Shown here one piece after another: positions 10,575 through 22,168 of a DNA stretch of 64,000 nt. A model generated the notes under the pieces. That model was given only the letters and a program-made list of their open reading frames with translations, was not told the DNA's origin and did no database searches. The first letter of the stretch is position 1; the number at the start of each line of letters is the position of its first letter. The stretch is from Bidens hawaiensis (lineage: Eukaryota > Streptophyta > Magnoliopsida > Asterales > Asteraceae): positions 829,001-893,000 of the forward strand of contig JAIQDT010000027.1 of NCBI GenBank assembly GCA_021521415.1, given 5' to 3'. The position numbers and the translations under genes were made by a program.

Positions 10575-13002
10575 TTATTGTGGTCTAATGGAGTGCTTAC
10601 CTTCCTCCACCTCATTCTTCTTACTTCTCCAACACAATGGTAACTCTAATGCTTCCCATCTTGGCCCAAAGCATGCCAACCTCCTCTGTTCATTCTCAAA
10701 TCCTGGTGGCTTCTTTACTTTCTCCTTCTTTGGTGGTTTCTTCTTGTATGTTCCATCCTTTTCCTCATTAACCACCACTTCCATCACCTTCTTAGTATTG
10801 TTTGTTGAACTTACTGTTGCTCCACTTTTTACATCTACTGCATTTAACTCTTCCTTCTCTCGTTCACGCTTAGACCTGTCAAAAACAACATTTTTCTCCT
10901 TTTTGGTGTCATCCTCACACGTACGAGAAAGACACTCGTTAGTAGCACATGACCTAGAATATTTATTTTCAAAAGAATAATCATATGAATTTGAAAATAT
11001 ACTTAAAATTAACTTACGGTTACCGAAGGTCATGCAAACTGTTCCGTCTCGACAGTTAATCTGAGCATTTGAAGTAGCCAAAAACGGTCTCCCCAATATC
11101 ACACGGGGTTCTTCTTCCTTCTCAGTCGGTGCATAATCAAGTACCAAGAAATCTTCAGGGTAGTAAAAATCACCAACCTTTACTGCAACACCAACCAGCT
11201 TTCCCGAGGTCGTCTTTGAGTGAAATCAGCTAACACCAAGATGGTATCAACTTCTTGTAAAGGTCCAAAATCAAACTGGTCATACACACTCCCTGGTAGA
11301 ACACTCACACTCGCACCATAATCAACAAGTGCCTTGGTGGTCTTGAACTCACCAATCTGAATAGAGATGAGTGGTGCCCCCGTTTCAAATTCTTCAACCA
11401 TGTCATTCTCCACACTATCTTCGATTGTGATGGCACTGACGTGTGCATTTTTGGAGTTTGACGAACTACTACTTTGATGGCTCGGATTCTTCAAAGTGTC
11501 ACTCGGCAGTTTGGATGGATTTCTCTTTAGGCTTGCCATTTCTTCTGCCAGATGACTCACATGTTTATCTCTTGCAACATTTGCCTTCTCTTGGAGTTCC
11601 ATCCTCTGATTCAATGCCTTATTCTGAGTCTCTTGATTTATATTCAGAGTCTCTTGATCTGCCTTCATTTGTTTCAATAACTCAATCACATCCTTAAGTG
11701 ACTCCTCTTTGTTACCCGAAGAATTCCCTTGGTTATACCCGCTCTGATTATTACCCGAGCCAGTCCCATACTACCTTTGATTCGACTGGTATCCTGTTTT
11801 CTGAGAACTGCCCTGAAAGTTTGGGTTATGTTGGGTGTTTGGATTTCCATAACTGAAGTTTGGGTGGTTTCTGAGGCCAGAGTGGTAATTGTTTGAGTTC
11901 ATGTTGTTATTGTATCTATGTTCACCCTGAACATAATTCACCTCTTCTTCATCATATGTTGCCCCACAATTCGCAACTTCATGTCCCAACTCACCACAAC
12001 CTTCACATACCGGATATGTTTTTCCCGAATTTCCGGCTCCTTGTAAACCTGCAACCAACAACCTATCCATCTTCTTTTCCAGTCTATCCATTCTATCATC
12101 TGACCGATGACTTTCAACTGTTTTCACCACTGACCTTTTTGACATCCTGTTTGACTGTGCTTATCTCATTGAATTACTCGCATGTCTCTCCAAATGTCCC
12201 CAATCCTCGTTTTCATCATTTGCAAGAAAAGATCCATTCGTGGTGGTTTGGAGGTCACGAACATCCTCATTTGAGAGACTATCGTGGAATGCCTTTATTA
12301 ATTCCCATAAGGCAATCCCATGATGTGGATAAGTCCTCAACAATCGTTCAAACCTTTGGAATGATTCATAAAAAGTTTTACCGGTGATCTGCTGAAAGTT
12401 TCGAATGTTGTTGCGGACCTCTGTGGTTCTCTTTGGAGTATAATACTCATTTAAAAACTGTTGTGCCAAGTCTCCCCAAGTGAAAATACTAGCTGATGGA
12501 AACGATAGAAACCACTGTTTTGCCGCATCTTTCAAGCTAAACTGGAAGACTACCATCTTCACCTTTTCGCAGTAAAGCCTTGACTTGAGCTGAGTGCGCA
12601 TACTGCATTAAAATCACTCAGGTGCAGGTACGGTTCTTCTGTAGCCTTCCCATGAAATGTAGGTAACCCATTCATACTACTCTGTCTCACTGAAAAAGTC
12701 CTTCCATTTCTGACCGGGATAATGATTGGTAGAGGGTTTGTGGCCACTTGTGGAATAAAATGACTTTGATCTCCTCTGACTGGTGGTGGGACATATGCTC
12801 TCGGCACTCCATCATTAAACTCGTAATACGGTGCCCGTTGTTCACGATCTTGCCAGCATCTCGGTTTTCGATCTCTATGTTGATTTTCTGGATGATTCTG
12901 TCGAATTTCTTGGTCATCACGGGGACCTTGTTGCTGATATCGACTCCCCTGTCCATCTCTAAACTCTTCCTCATCCTCAGAATCGAAACCAAGGTCGTCC
13001 CC
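10575..13002 (-). pseudogene. Gag (main part) and protease of the non-autonomous element
   Basis: Read from 13002 downward. First comes a charged segment DDLGFDSEDEEEFRDGQG, then PRAYVPPPVRGDQSHFIPQ. The capsid core follows (KDAAKQWFLSFP, TWGDLAQQFLNEYY and FERLLRTYPHHG at about 12530-12290). The zinc knuckle CEGCGELGHEVANC is near 11975-12020. A coiled-coil-like Glu/Gln-rich linker follows. The retropepsin stretch ALVDYGASVSVLPGSVYD is near 11270-11330, and PRVILGRPFLAT is near 11060-11110. The C-terminus is Lys/Glu-rich and ends at 10575. Frames change near 12580 and near 11200. In-frame stops lie at 12161-12163 and 11771-11773. It is not translatable as one protein. It is the continuation of the gag start at 25492, separated by the nested Tekay element. 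Confidence 0.8.
12998..13002. other. Left target-site duplication of the nested Tekay element
   Basis: TCCCC here and TCTCC at 25221-25225 flank the nested element. This is a 5-bp duplication with one mismatch, inside the host element's gag. Confidence 0.7.
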
Positions 13003-13376
13003 TGTAACACCCCGTAAACGCAGCGGAAATGTACACGGGATGCAACAGACACATCTGATATCAACAGCATTGCTTATAAAGAAAATACCACTACATTAAT
13101 TTATATCATATTACATTGTTGCGAGTTTCGTTACTGTCTAGGTGTTACACACATGTTTTACCGATAAGACATTAATATATTCATTACAAAATATAGATCA
13201 GCAAGCTTCCAACAAGTAGCACAGATCATTAAGCACATATCAATCATTCCAACTTGGGCATACCTAGAAAACATGTAAAGAAAACGGGTCAACTACGAAT
13301 AGTTGGTGAGTTTCACTAATTTAAATAAACACTGACAGATCATTTTAATAATCATTTATTAGCAATGTAATTACGC

Positions 13377-13618
13377 TGGAAACTATGTTTCCCCAGTACA
13401 TTTTCATTAATCTTCTGGGAACTATGTTACCCCAGAACAATAATAACCTCTGGGAACTATGTTACCCCAGAACAATAACAACCTCCGGGAACTATGTTAC
13501 CCCAGAACAATAATAACCTCCGGGAACTATGTTACCCCAGAACAATAATAACCTCCGGGAACTATGTTACCCCAGAACAACAATAACCTCTGGGAACTAT
13601 GTTACCCCAGAACAATCC
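13377..13618. repeat. 35-bp hairpin array in the left LTR of copy A
   Basis: One diverged and six good units of CTGGGAACTATGTTACCCCAG plus an ACAATAATAAC linker. Each core pairs CTGGG with CCCAG and AAC with GTT. The partner LTR has fewer units. Confidence 0.9.
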
Positions 13619-15448
13619 CACACGATAAACAATTTATATATTCTGTGCCTCAAACCATATATATATATAAATATACAAGTGTTTCCATACGATCGGTATG
13701 TACTTAAATACTTTAATAAAGACATGCATTCCGCCCCGGGAAAATATTTAAAACGGTTCATAAAAAGGGGCTCGTGAAAACTCACCTTTCTGTGAGTCGG
13801 GACGTGATACAATGAACTGCTATAAGCCTGGATCTGTAATATGATATCTAGTCGTTACTATATAATTCCCATAAATTAAATCCGTGTCAATCGGTACATC
13901 TGGGGACATTGTTAACCCAGTACTGTACTCGATCCGGGGATAGTGTTAACCCCGTGACACTTCTAAGGACTCAGATTGTGACATTACTTAGAGTCTGACG
14001 GTCAAAATTATCATTTTTATGTTTTCCTTGATTTGCGTGCCTAGCACGGTTATCCGTTTTTAGTTTCAAAAATGAGTTTGTTCACACCCGACCCAAAAAT
14101 GGTGTTTGACTGTTATTTTAGTTAAAGTGATGAAATTAGAGCTCGGTTTGGACACCCCGTTTGGCCGCGGGGCCCGTTTCCGTCATTTAGGTGCCGGAAA
14201 CAGTAAAATCGGGTAAAATTACCCAAATCATCCGAATTATTTTCGGATTATTTATTTTTACTTGATTAACTTAGTTTCATGAAAATAGTCCATTCTTAGG
14301 GTTTTTATGCACCAGTCAGCTCGCTTAGGCGAACTTTGTCGGTTTACTCGTTTTAAGCTTTAAAAGTTTGTTTTTAAGTTCCAAATAGCACAAATAAATA
14401 TCCGTTTAGTCTTGGACCTTGAAATTTTGTACAAAACATATTTTGACAGTAAGAAATTTTATAAAATTTTTCCAGAATTAATTTTTGTATCTAAGATTTA
14501 TTTAACCATTTTTAAACGTCATTTAAACATCAAATATGTCAAAAATACCAAACGACCTTCGAAAAATCCCAAATTTTTATGGGATGACCCCTGTCACCCA
14601 CTTAGTTCACTGTAATTTTTCCAGAACCAAAAACTCATTTCTCATGCCATTTTTACCAAAACCGAGCTAGAAATCCCTAGAACTTACCGAAAAGCCTACT
14701 TAGACTTCTCCAATGAACCTGAAATTTTGTGTGTGACTTTTATATGTTATAAAAAGCTTATCTTAAATTTTCCAGAATTTTTCATGATGTTTAGCTATTT
14801 TTCACAATTTTTGGCCAAAACGGAGCATTAAATTCACCAAATATTCATCCTTTATCCAAAAATTACCAAAAATTTACCGATCTCATATTTCCATGTGTAG
14901 ATCATCTCTGTGAAATTTCATGACCCAACTCTAAGCCTACCACAATCTGTCCAAAATAACTAAATCACACGAAAACCGACTATCTTGTGTTTTCTAGCGT
15001 TAGATCGCAAAGATCTTGGTTTCTAGCCTTTGCTAGCCACTAGATACAACACTTACAAGCACATCAACACCACACCAAGCAAGTTATACCCACAATCAAG
15101 CCATTTCTTTCATGGTTTCGGTTAAAACACCAAAACAAAGATTTTGACCGTAAAAATTCGTTTTTGACTCTTTTAGCTACTTTCTTGGACCAAGATCCTT
15201 TGTATAACTTGGATACATCCCTTGATCCTCCAAGAATCGGTTTCATCTCGGGTTTTCACCCATTTTTCAATTGAAACCTCATTTTCTTAAGATTATGGAA
15301 TCAAAACTAAGAATCAACCATTAAAATCATGTTTATACCTTGAGTTCTTGCCTAAAAAGCTTGGGTTTTGGATGGATGATGAAGAGGTTGAGAGGATTTT
15401 GGGAGAAATAATGTGGAAAAAAGAAAAGTGAAGTGTGTGTGTGACTAG

Positions 15449-15468
15449 CATGGACCGATCGGTCCATG
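15449..15468. repeat. Perfect 20-bp palindrome in the LTR
   Basis: CATGGACCGATCGGTCCATG reads the same on both strands. It is preserved in the other LTR of copy A at 24582-24601 and reduced to a partial version in the + strand Tekay LTRs. Confidence 0.9.
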
Positions 15469-16087
15469 TTAAATGAGTGGGGGGGCCCACATCTCCAACC
15501 ATGGCCACATATTCGGATTGCGTAATCCGGATAATGTTGTGGATAATCTGGTTCAGTTCGTTTTTCGGTTAAACGTTTAATTCCGCTCAAAACGAGACCA
15601 AAACGGTCGTTTTTCGGCTTAAAATTAAAATTTATATAAAACTGATTTAAAAACTTTAAAAGCTTAAACCATGACGTTTATTGACTTAACACATCGTATT
15701 GTCGGTAATTGTGCATCTTTTTCGGCTTGATCGATCGTCTCTTGCTGGGTTTGATGTTAAAGGTTTCGTTTATCGCACCGACGTACTAATAAATCGAAAT
15801 CCTTTTTCTGTGCTATAAATCACTTATCCCGAAGCTTTAATACTTCGTGAACATCACTAAACATTATATACTTCGTCTATAATGTAATTCCCGATTCGTT
15901 CGGGTTTCAATAACCGTTCATCGATTAATCGTAATTCCGATACGACTAGTTGTACATTTGAGTATAATTCGTACTGTGAATCTTATATACTCGTATAAAC
16001 ACATTATAATTCATATATTCAGTATTGAATAACACGTAAATAGTATATTCCGGCTAAGGTATACCTGAATTTGTCGGAATCGTTACA

Positions 16088-16097
16088 TTCTCCCCCC
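16088..16097 (-). other. Polypurine tract of Tekay copy A
   Basis: On the - strand GGGGGGAGAA abuts the 3' LTR start TGTAACG. The same tract precedes both + strand LTRs at 40689 and 47619. Confidence 0.9.
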
Positions 16098-16103
16098 GTT
16101 ATA

Positions 16104-16125
16104 AAAATTTCGTCCTCGAAATTTT
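16104..16125 (-). other. Conserved stem-loop just after the pol stop
   Basis: AAAATTTCG and CGAAATTTT form a perfect 9-bp stem around a 4-base loop and overlap the stop codon. The same structure is at 40651-40672 and 47581-47602. Confidence 0.85.
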
Positions 16126-19100
16126 ACGCGTCAACTACTTCCTTTTGAGGAAATAGGTGGGGGTATTTCTTCCGAAATTCGTCCTTTCGTTCCCATGTAT
16201 ATTCTGGGCCTCGTTGCGAGTTCCATCTAACTTTGACCAACGAGATCTTATTGTGTCTAAGTTGCTTGATTTTCCCATCTACTATTTCTATGGGCTCCTC
16301 TACAATGTTGAGCTTATCATTTATTTGGACACCCTCTAAAGGTAACACCGATGTCTCATCCGACAGACACCGTTTCAGGTTCGACACGTGAAACACGTTG
16401 TGAACTGCACTCAGTTCATCAGGCAGTTCTAATCTGTATGCTACAGGACCGATTTTCGCAGTAATATCGAATGGTCCAATATATCTAGGGGCTAACTTCC
16501 CCGCCTTTCCAAATCTAACCACACCCTTCCACGGTGATACTTTCAAATACACTTTATCACCTTTCTCAAATGAGAACGGTTTTCTACGGTTATCGGCATA
16601 ACTCTTCTGCCGATCCCGCGCAGCCTTCAGATTGTTTTTAATTTCAAGAATTTTGATGGTCGTTTCCTGGACCAGATCTGATCTAATAACCTGTGTGTCG
16701 CCCACTTCAGTCCAACAGAGTGGTGATCGGCACTTCCGTCCATACAATGCTTCGTAAGGCGCTGCCTTTATACTGCTATGGTAACTGTTATTATAGGAAA
16801 ATTCAACGAGTGGGAGATGTTGATCCCAATTTCCTTTAAAATCCAGTACGCATGCACGAAGCAAATCCTCCAGGGTTTGAACGGTCCTCTCAGACTGACC
16901 GTCGGTCTGAGGGTGGTAGGCTGTGCTTAAATTAATACGCGTTCCCAGCGCTTCTTGCACAGCTTGCCAAAGCTTGGAGGTGAAATGGCTATCCCGATCA
17001 GAGATGATTGAGATGGGTATCCCATGACGAGACACAATTTCATTTATATAAATCTGCGCAAGTCTCTCCGTGTTATAATTATTTCTAATCGGGATAAAAT
17101 GTGCCGATTTGGTTAATCGATCCACGACTACCCAAATTGCATCATGTCCTCGGGACGTCTTGGGGAGGTGTGTCACAAAATCCATCGTGATCTGCTCCCA
17201 CTTCCATTCGGGAATTTCCGGTTGTTGTAACATTCCCGAAGGTTTCTGGTGCTCCGCCTTAACCCTCGCACACGTCGTACACTTGCCGACGTATGTGGCT
17301 ATTTCCTTTTTCATACCCGGCCACCAGTAGAACTCCTTCACATCCTGGTACATCTTATCCGATCCCGGATGTATGGAATATTTCGATTTATGCGCTTCGT
17401 CCATGATTAATTCACGAAGGTCATGGAGGGTCGGGATCCAAATCCGATTTTTGAAATAGAGAATTTCGTCCACGCGCTATTCGAAATTCTTCTCGTTACC
17501 GTAAAGTCCCTCTTTTTCCAATTGTTCCTCTTTCAACGCCTCGCGTTGAGCGACTCGAATCAAATCCGAAAGGTTCGACTGGACTATCATCCCCAGCGCT
17601 CGCACTCGCAATGGCTTAACCCGATCCTTCCTACTCAAGGCATCGGCTACGACGTTAGCCTTGACGGGGTGATAACGGATGTCACATTCATAGTCGCTTA
17701 ATAATTCGACCCATCTTCGTTGTCTCATATTCAGTTCTTTCTGATCGAATATGTGTTGCAAACTTTTATGATCGGTGAAGATGGTGCACTTTGTACCGTA
17801 GAGATAATGTCTCCAGATTTTAAGTGCAAAGATAACTGCTCCCAGTTCTAAGTCATGGGTAGTGTAATTTTTCTCGTGTACTTTTAACTGTCGGGAAGCA
17901 TAGGCTATGACTTTATTATTCTGCATCAACACACATCCCAACCCTCTCCGGGATGCGTCACAATACACGACAAAACCATCGTCTCCGTCGGGGAGACTTA
18001 AGATTGGCGCTTGGCACAATCTTTGTTTTAGCGTTTGAAACGCCGTTTCCTGCTCTTCACCCCAATCATACTTTCGATCCTTTTGGGTCAGAAGGGTTAA
18101 AGGTTGGGCAATGCTGGAAAAGTTTTCTATAAATCGACGATAATATCCAGCTAAGCCTAAGAATTGGCGGATTTCCTTTGGTGATTTAGGCGCTTGCCAA
18201 CTCTTAACTGCTTCAACTTTACTTGGATCAACGTGTATTCCTTGATGGTTTATGACGTGACCAAGGAATTGCACTTCTTGTAACCAGAAGTTACACTTGG
18301 AGAATTTTGCATACAACTTCTCCTGATTAAGAAGTTCTAAAATTAATCTCAAGTGTTGCTCGTGCTCTCCTTTACTCTTCGAGTAAATCAAAATATCGTC
18401 AATAAACACGATGACGAATTTATCGAGGTAGGGTTTACAGACTCGATTCATGAGATCCATGAATACTGCTGGCGCATTTGTTAGCCCAAAGGGCATAACT
18501 AAGAACTCGTAATGGCCGTAGCGAGTCCGGAATGCGGTTTTTGGGACATCCTCCTCCTGGATTCTAACCTGATGGTATCCCGATCTAAGATCTATTTTTG
18601 AGAAGTAGCTCGCACCTTGTAGTTGGTCGAACAGATCATCGATTCGGGGGAGAGGATACCTATTTTTGATTGTCAACTTGTTCAGCTCCCTGTAATCAAT
18701 GCACATTCTAAGGCTTCTGTCCTTCTTTTTCGCGAATAGTACCGGTGCGCCCTACGGGGAATAACTAGGACGAATAAATCCTTTATCCAACAATTCTTGC
18801 AACTGGTTGGATAATTCTTGCATCTCAGATGGTGCAAGTCGGTAAGGTGCCTTAGCAACAGGGCCAGCTTGAGGTAACAGATCGATTCTGAATTCGACCT
18901 GTCGGGTTGGCGGTAATCCAGGCAGTTCCTCTGGGAAAACTTGTGGAAATTCGCGTACCACTGGAATATCGTCCACCCGTTTTTCCTCAGAATCAGTGGC
19001 CGTCAGGCTCGCTAGATACGCCACACATCCCTGACGTATATATTTTAACACCTTGAGGTGGGATATAAATGGTATCATGGTGCCGGATTTTTCTCCTTGC

Positions 19101-20830
19101 ACTAATACCTCCTCGTCATCCGACACCCGGATCTTGACGATTTTCTTTTCACAGATTATTTCTACCCTGTTACGTGCTAACCAATCCATTCCCACTATCA
19201 CGTCAAAACTACCCAATTCTACCGGTAACAAGTCAATCAGAAAGGATTGTTCGTTCAGAATAAAAGGGCAATTCCGAACTATCTGATTAACTATCATGGT
19301 TTTACCGTTAGCGACTTCTACGGTGTAAGGTTCTATGGTTTCACCAATAGGGAGGTTTGCTATCGAAAGGAATCTAACGGAGACAAAACTTCTATCGGCA
19401 CCTGTATCAAATAATACAGAAGCGTAATGATCAGAGACGAGGAATGTACCTGTCACTACGCTGGGGTCCTGGCGTGCCTCGTTCGCCCCCATCACGAATG
19501 CTCGGCCTCGCGCCGGATTGGACGACGATGCCTGACCCGCGGGTTGCCGCCCATTTCCTCCCTGGTTCAGCTTCGGACAGTTTCTTTTAAAGTGATCTGT
19601 GCTGCCGCATTCATAGCAAGCACGGCTGGCGGTCACCATTTGGTTTCCTTGCGGGTTCTGCTGTCGGGCTGGTTGAGTCCTAAATGGTTGCGCACGGATA
19701 GGTTGTGGTTGTCGGTTCAGGTTGTTCAGATTTGTCTTACAATTTGGTGCGTAGTGTCCAATCCTGCCACACCGGTGGCACACCACCTCTTTGCACACGC
19801 CACCATGGTGGTAACCACATTTCCCACACTTAGGAAACGTTCCCCTCTGCGGTTCTTGCCTTCCGCCCGAACTAGTCATGGCGTAGTTCTGGGCAGTGGG
19901 TCTAGCACGTTTACCTTGCTGCTTTTCCTGGGTCCTATGGTCATGTGAACTCCGCTTTCCTCCCGCGGACTCTCTCGCCACCTTCAGTGACCCGCTCCTT
20001 ACGAAATCGTACGTTACGATACCCGCCTGTGTCACCGCACCCTCATATGTCTGGTGTCCCCCAGAATTGACTATACTCCTTACAACTGGAGTTAGCCCCC
20101 AAATATAACGCTCCACCCTCTTCGACTCCGGGGTGACCAACCATGGTACCAATCGCGCCAACTCATTAAACCGGTTCGTATAACCCAAGTGGTCCGCCCC
20201 CCGCATCTCCAGATTCCACAATTCATTTTCTAATTTCTGCAATTCGTTTCTCGGGCAGAAATGTTCCAATACAAGAGCCTTGAGCTCTGTCCAGGTCATG
20301 CGGTTTGTCGTCGCCTGACCGCGAGTCTGCACTATGGTGTTCCACCATGTCAAGGCATAGTCCGTGAATGTGCAGGCAGCATACTTAACAACACAATCCT
20401 CGGGGCAGTTGCTGATATTCACCACGGATTCTATTTTCTCGATCCATTTAACTAATCCATTTGGTTCTTCAGACCCGCTAAACTCTAGAGGTTTGCACAA
20501 CATAAAGTCCTTGATCGAACATCCCCTGGATGTACGAATCGGTTCCGTACGGTTCGTCTCCACCGTAGGTATAGGGCCATTACTATCAGTAACGACCACC
20601 CAAGGCGGTGCGTCATTACTCGGAATCGTGTTTTCGTTCTGCGGAGGATTAGTATTTCGTTCCCCGTCATTATTGGTGGTCGTTTGATTGCTCGGAGGGG
20701 TTGGATTGGTCGAGTTGTTAATACTGGCGGCGATGCGCGATACTATATCTGGTATCGCCGCCTCCAACTGGCGAGCAATCAGACGGCTCACGTCTACTTC
20801 CGACAATTGGGCTGAACGTTTTGGTGCCAT
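16124..20830 (-). pseudogene. Gag-pol polyprotein of Tekay copy A, two stop codons
   Basis: One frame of 1,569 codons from ATG 20830 (MAPKRSAQLSEV) to TAA 16124. In order: capsid with TWTELKALVLEHFCP; CCHC knuckles CHRCGRIGHYAPNC and [14 protein letters not shown]; protease [10 protein letters not shown] near 19400; RT with [12 protein letters not shown] and [11 protein letters not shown] near 18400; RNase H with [13 protein letters not shown] and [10 protein letters not shown]; integrase zinc finger [11 protein letters not shown]; the D,D,E core [13 protein letters not shown] and QTDGQSER; and a chromodomain-like tail ending [10 protein letters not shown]...YPHLF. In-frame TAGs replace Trp at 18752-18754 and Gln at 17477-17479. 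All domains are otherwise complete. The start was chosen because its context is conserved in copy B. Confidence 0.93.
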
Positions 20831-21205
20831 TCTACACAACATCAAGAAAATATATATAATCAATACAAATTCAAAAACATAAAACACAACAAACATTCCA
20901 TTCATTAATAAACGTTAGTACATATTACACAAACATCCGTTCACATTACTTTCCTGTCACTATTACATTAGATAAGTTTTCCTACATAGGGCCCATGTCG
21001 GCATCATCTCGACATAACCCGCAACGGGTCAGTGCTTGAATGATACCCAAAAGTATCTATACTGATATGCCCCAAAAGAGACCCACCCTAAGGGCCAGTG
21101 GTTGTATTATAACTAGCAAGATTCACTCCATGTTAGCATCACCACTAACTGCTTACACAGAGTATCAAAAAAAATGGTCCTTGTCTAACCCCAACCCAAA
21201 ACCAA

Positions 21206-21805
21206 CTAAACACGGTGGTAAACCAACCCCACCAACATCGCCACCAACACCACCAACACGGCCATCATAACCCGAACCCGCATCTCCATCCGGCCAAGCA
21301 TCCATTGGGAGTATGAGCACTCCCTCTTCAGCTGGGCAATCGCATACTGATGATCCAGTATGCAATCACCCAAGTACATCCTCCTTTGGACTCCCACCGT
21401 CAGGGCGGCGGAGTGCTCGTTCACCTGTTCGGTGAGCGTTCGGAGCCAGGCCGCCGCGTCCCGTTCCTGTCTTGGGAGACCCCACACAGGTAGAGTCGCA
21501 GGCTCGGGACGAGAGCTGGAGGACTCGCCCCTGCGTGTAGCAGGTCTGGGTGGGGGCGAGATAGGTCGGACAGGTGGGATACTGATCCGCGCCGTGAGGC
21601 GAGGTCCGAATCCAGGGGGTGCAGGAGCGACCTGTGGTGCGGGTGGGGTCGGGGATCTGGCAATCCTAGCTGGGGAGGACTGGCCGGAACTCCTAAAGCT
21701 AGCCTCGGAAGGCTCGGTGCTAGATGCTACAAGTGGGCTCCCGGAGTCCCCGGAGCTGACCTCCTCCGGGTCCTCCTCGATCGACACACTGGGGGTTCTT
21801 GACAT
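21206..21805 (-). CDS. Extra ORF between 5' LTR and gag, Tekay copy A
   Basis: 199 residues from ATG 21805 (MSRTPSVSIEEDPEEV) to the stop at 21206. Function unknown. Residues 1-100 are Ser/Pro-rich and probably disordered. The middle (LPVWGLPRQERDAAAWL, LTEQVNEHSAAL, YLGDCILDHQYA) is likely helical. The C-terminus has a hydrophobic run VMMAVLVVLVAMLVGLVY followed only by HRV, like a tail anchor. It is intact, whereas gag-pol next to it has stops. Copy B has a homologue of 208 residues with the same C-terminal half, and the Pro-rich part differs by in-frame indels. The gag ATG lies 375 bp downstream. CAGGTAAA, an acceptor- and donor-like site, lies just before the ATG. Confidence 0.7.
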   Translation of the reverse strand: MSRTPSVSIEEDPEEVSSGDSGSPLVASSTEPSEASFRSSGQSSPARIARSPTPPAPQVAPAPPGFGPRLTARISIPPVRPISPPPRPATRRGESSSSRPEPATLPVWGLPRQERDAAAWLRTLTEQVNEHSAALTVGVQRRMYLGDCILDHQYAIAQLKRECSYSQWMLGRMEMRVRVMMAVLVVLVAMLVGLVYHRV

Positions 21806-22149
21806 TTTACCTGCACACAAGTTAACAAACATATAGTTCTTTCCATAGTGTAAATCATAATCAAATTAATATGCACTTACTTATACAACTTGACCACATA
21901 ACAATATTATCACATATATGCACGTATGTTGCCAATTTTACCTATTAAAATCCCTCGTGACTTTCCCTGAATTCCCTCGTGCAGACAAGTCTGTTATTAT
22001 GTTCCGGACCATAATAACCCACTTGTCCATCCAAGTTCATCCCGATCTCATCACAATATATATTTAGTTGATATTCAGATCCTATAATACTTGAGCTACT
22101 GGTTGTATTTTAGGTATCTTTTAAAGACATCCTAATTCTTTATAACAAA

Positions 22150-22163
22150 TGGCTCTGATACCA
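22150..22163 (-). other. Primer-binding site (tRNA-iMet) of copy A
   Basis: On the - strand TGGTATCAGAGCCA lies 5 bases after the 5' LTR end. It is the usual initiator-Met tRNA complement in plant LTR elements. Confidence 0.9.
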
Positions 22164-22168
22164 AGTTC

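Larger units (their letters stand above)
13003..16087 (-). repeat. 3' LTR of Tekay copy A
   Basis: Begins TGTAACACCCCG and ends GAATCGTTACA on the + strand, that is TGTAACGATTCC...GTGTTACA in element orientation. It pairs with 22169-25220 over its whole length. Confidence 0.95.

Noticed and set aside
10588..10980. + strand frame of 130 codons, Ser/Phe-rich
   Set aside because: It is opposite the gag-protease reading frame; the hydrophobic composition is the complement of a Lys/Glu-rich segment.
13377..13618. Regular repeats of about 35 bp that resemble a CRISPR array
   Set aside because: The linkers are repeated too and do not vary as spacers would; it lies in a plant LTR with no cas genes.
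19427..19948. + strand frame of 173 codons
   Set aside because: Antisense shadow of the Tekay copy A gag-protease frame.
21360..21836. + strand frame of 158 codons over the extra ORF of copy A
   Set aside because: Antisense of a GC-rich conserved frame; the - strand frame is conserved in copy B in sequence, length class and C-terminal hydrophobic run, and fits the element's orientation.
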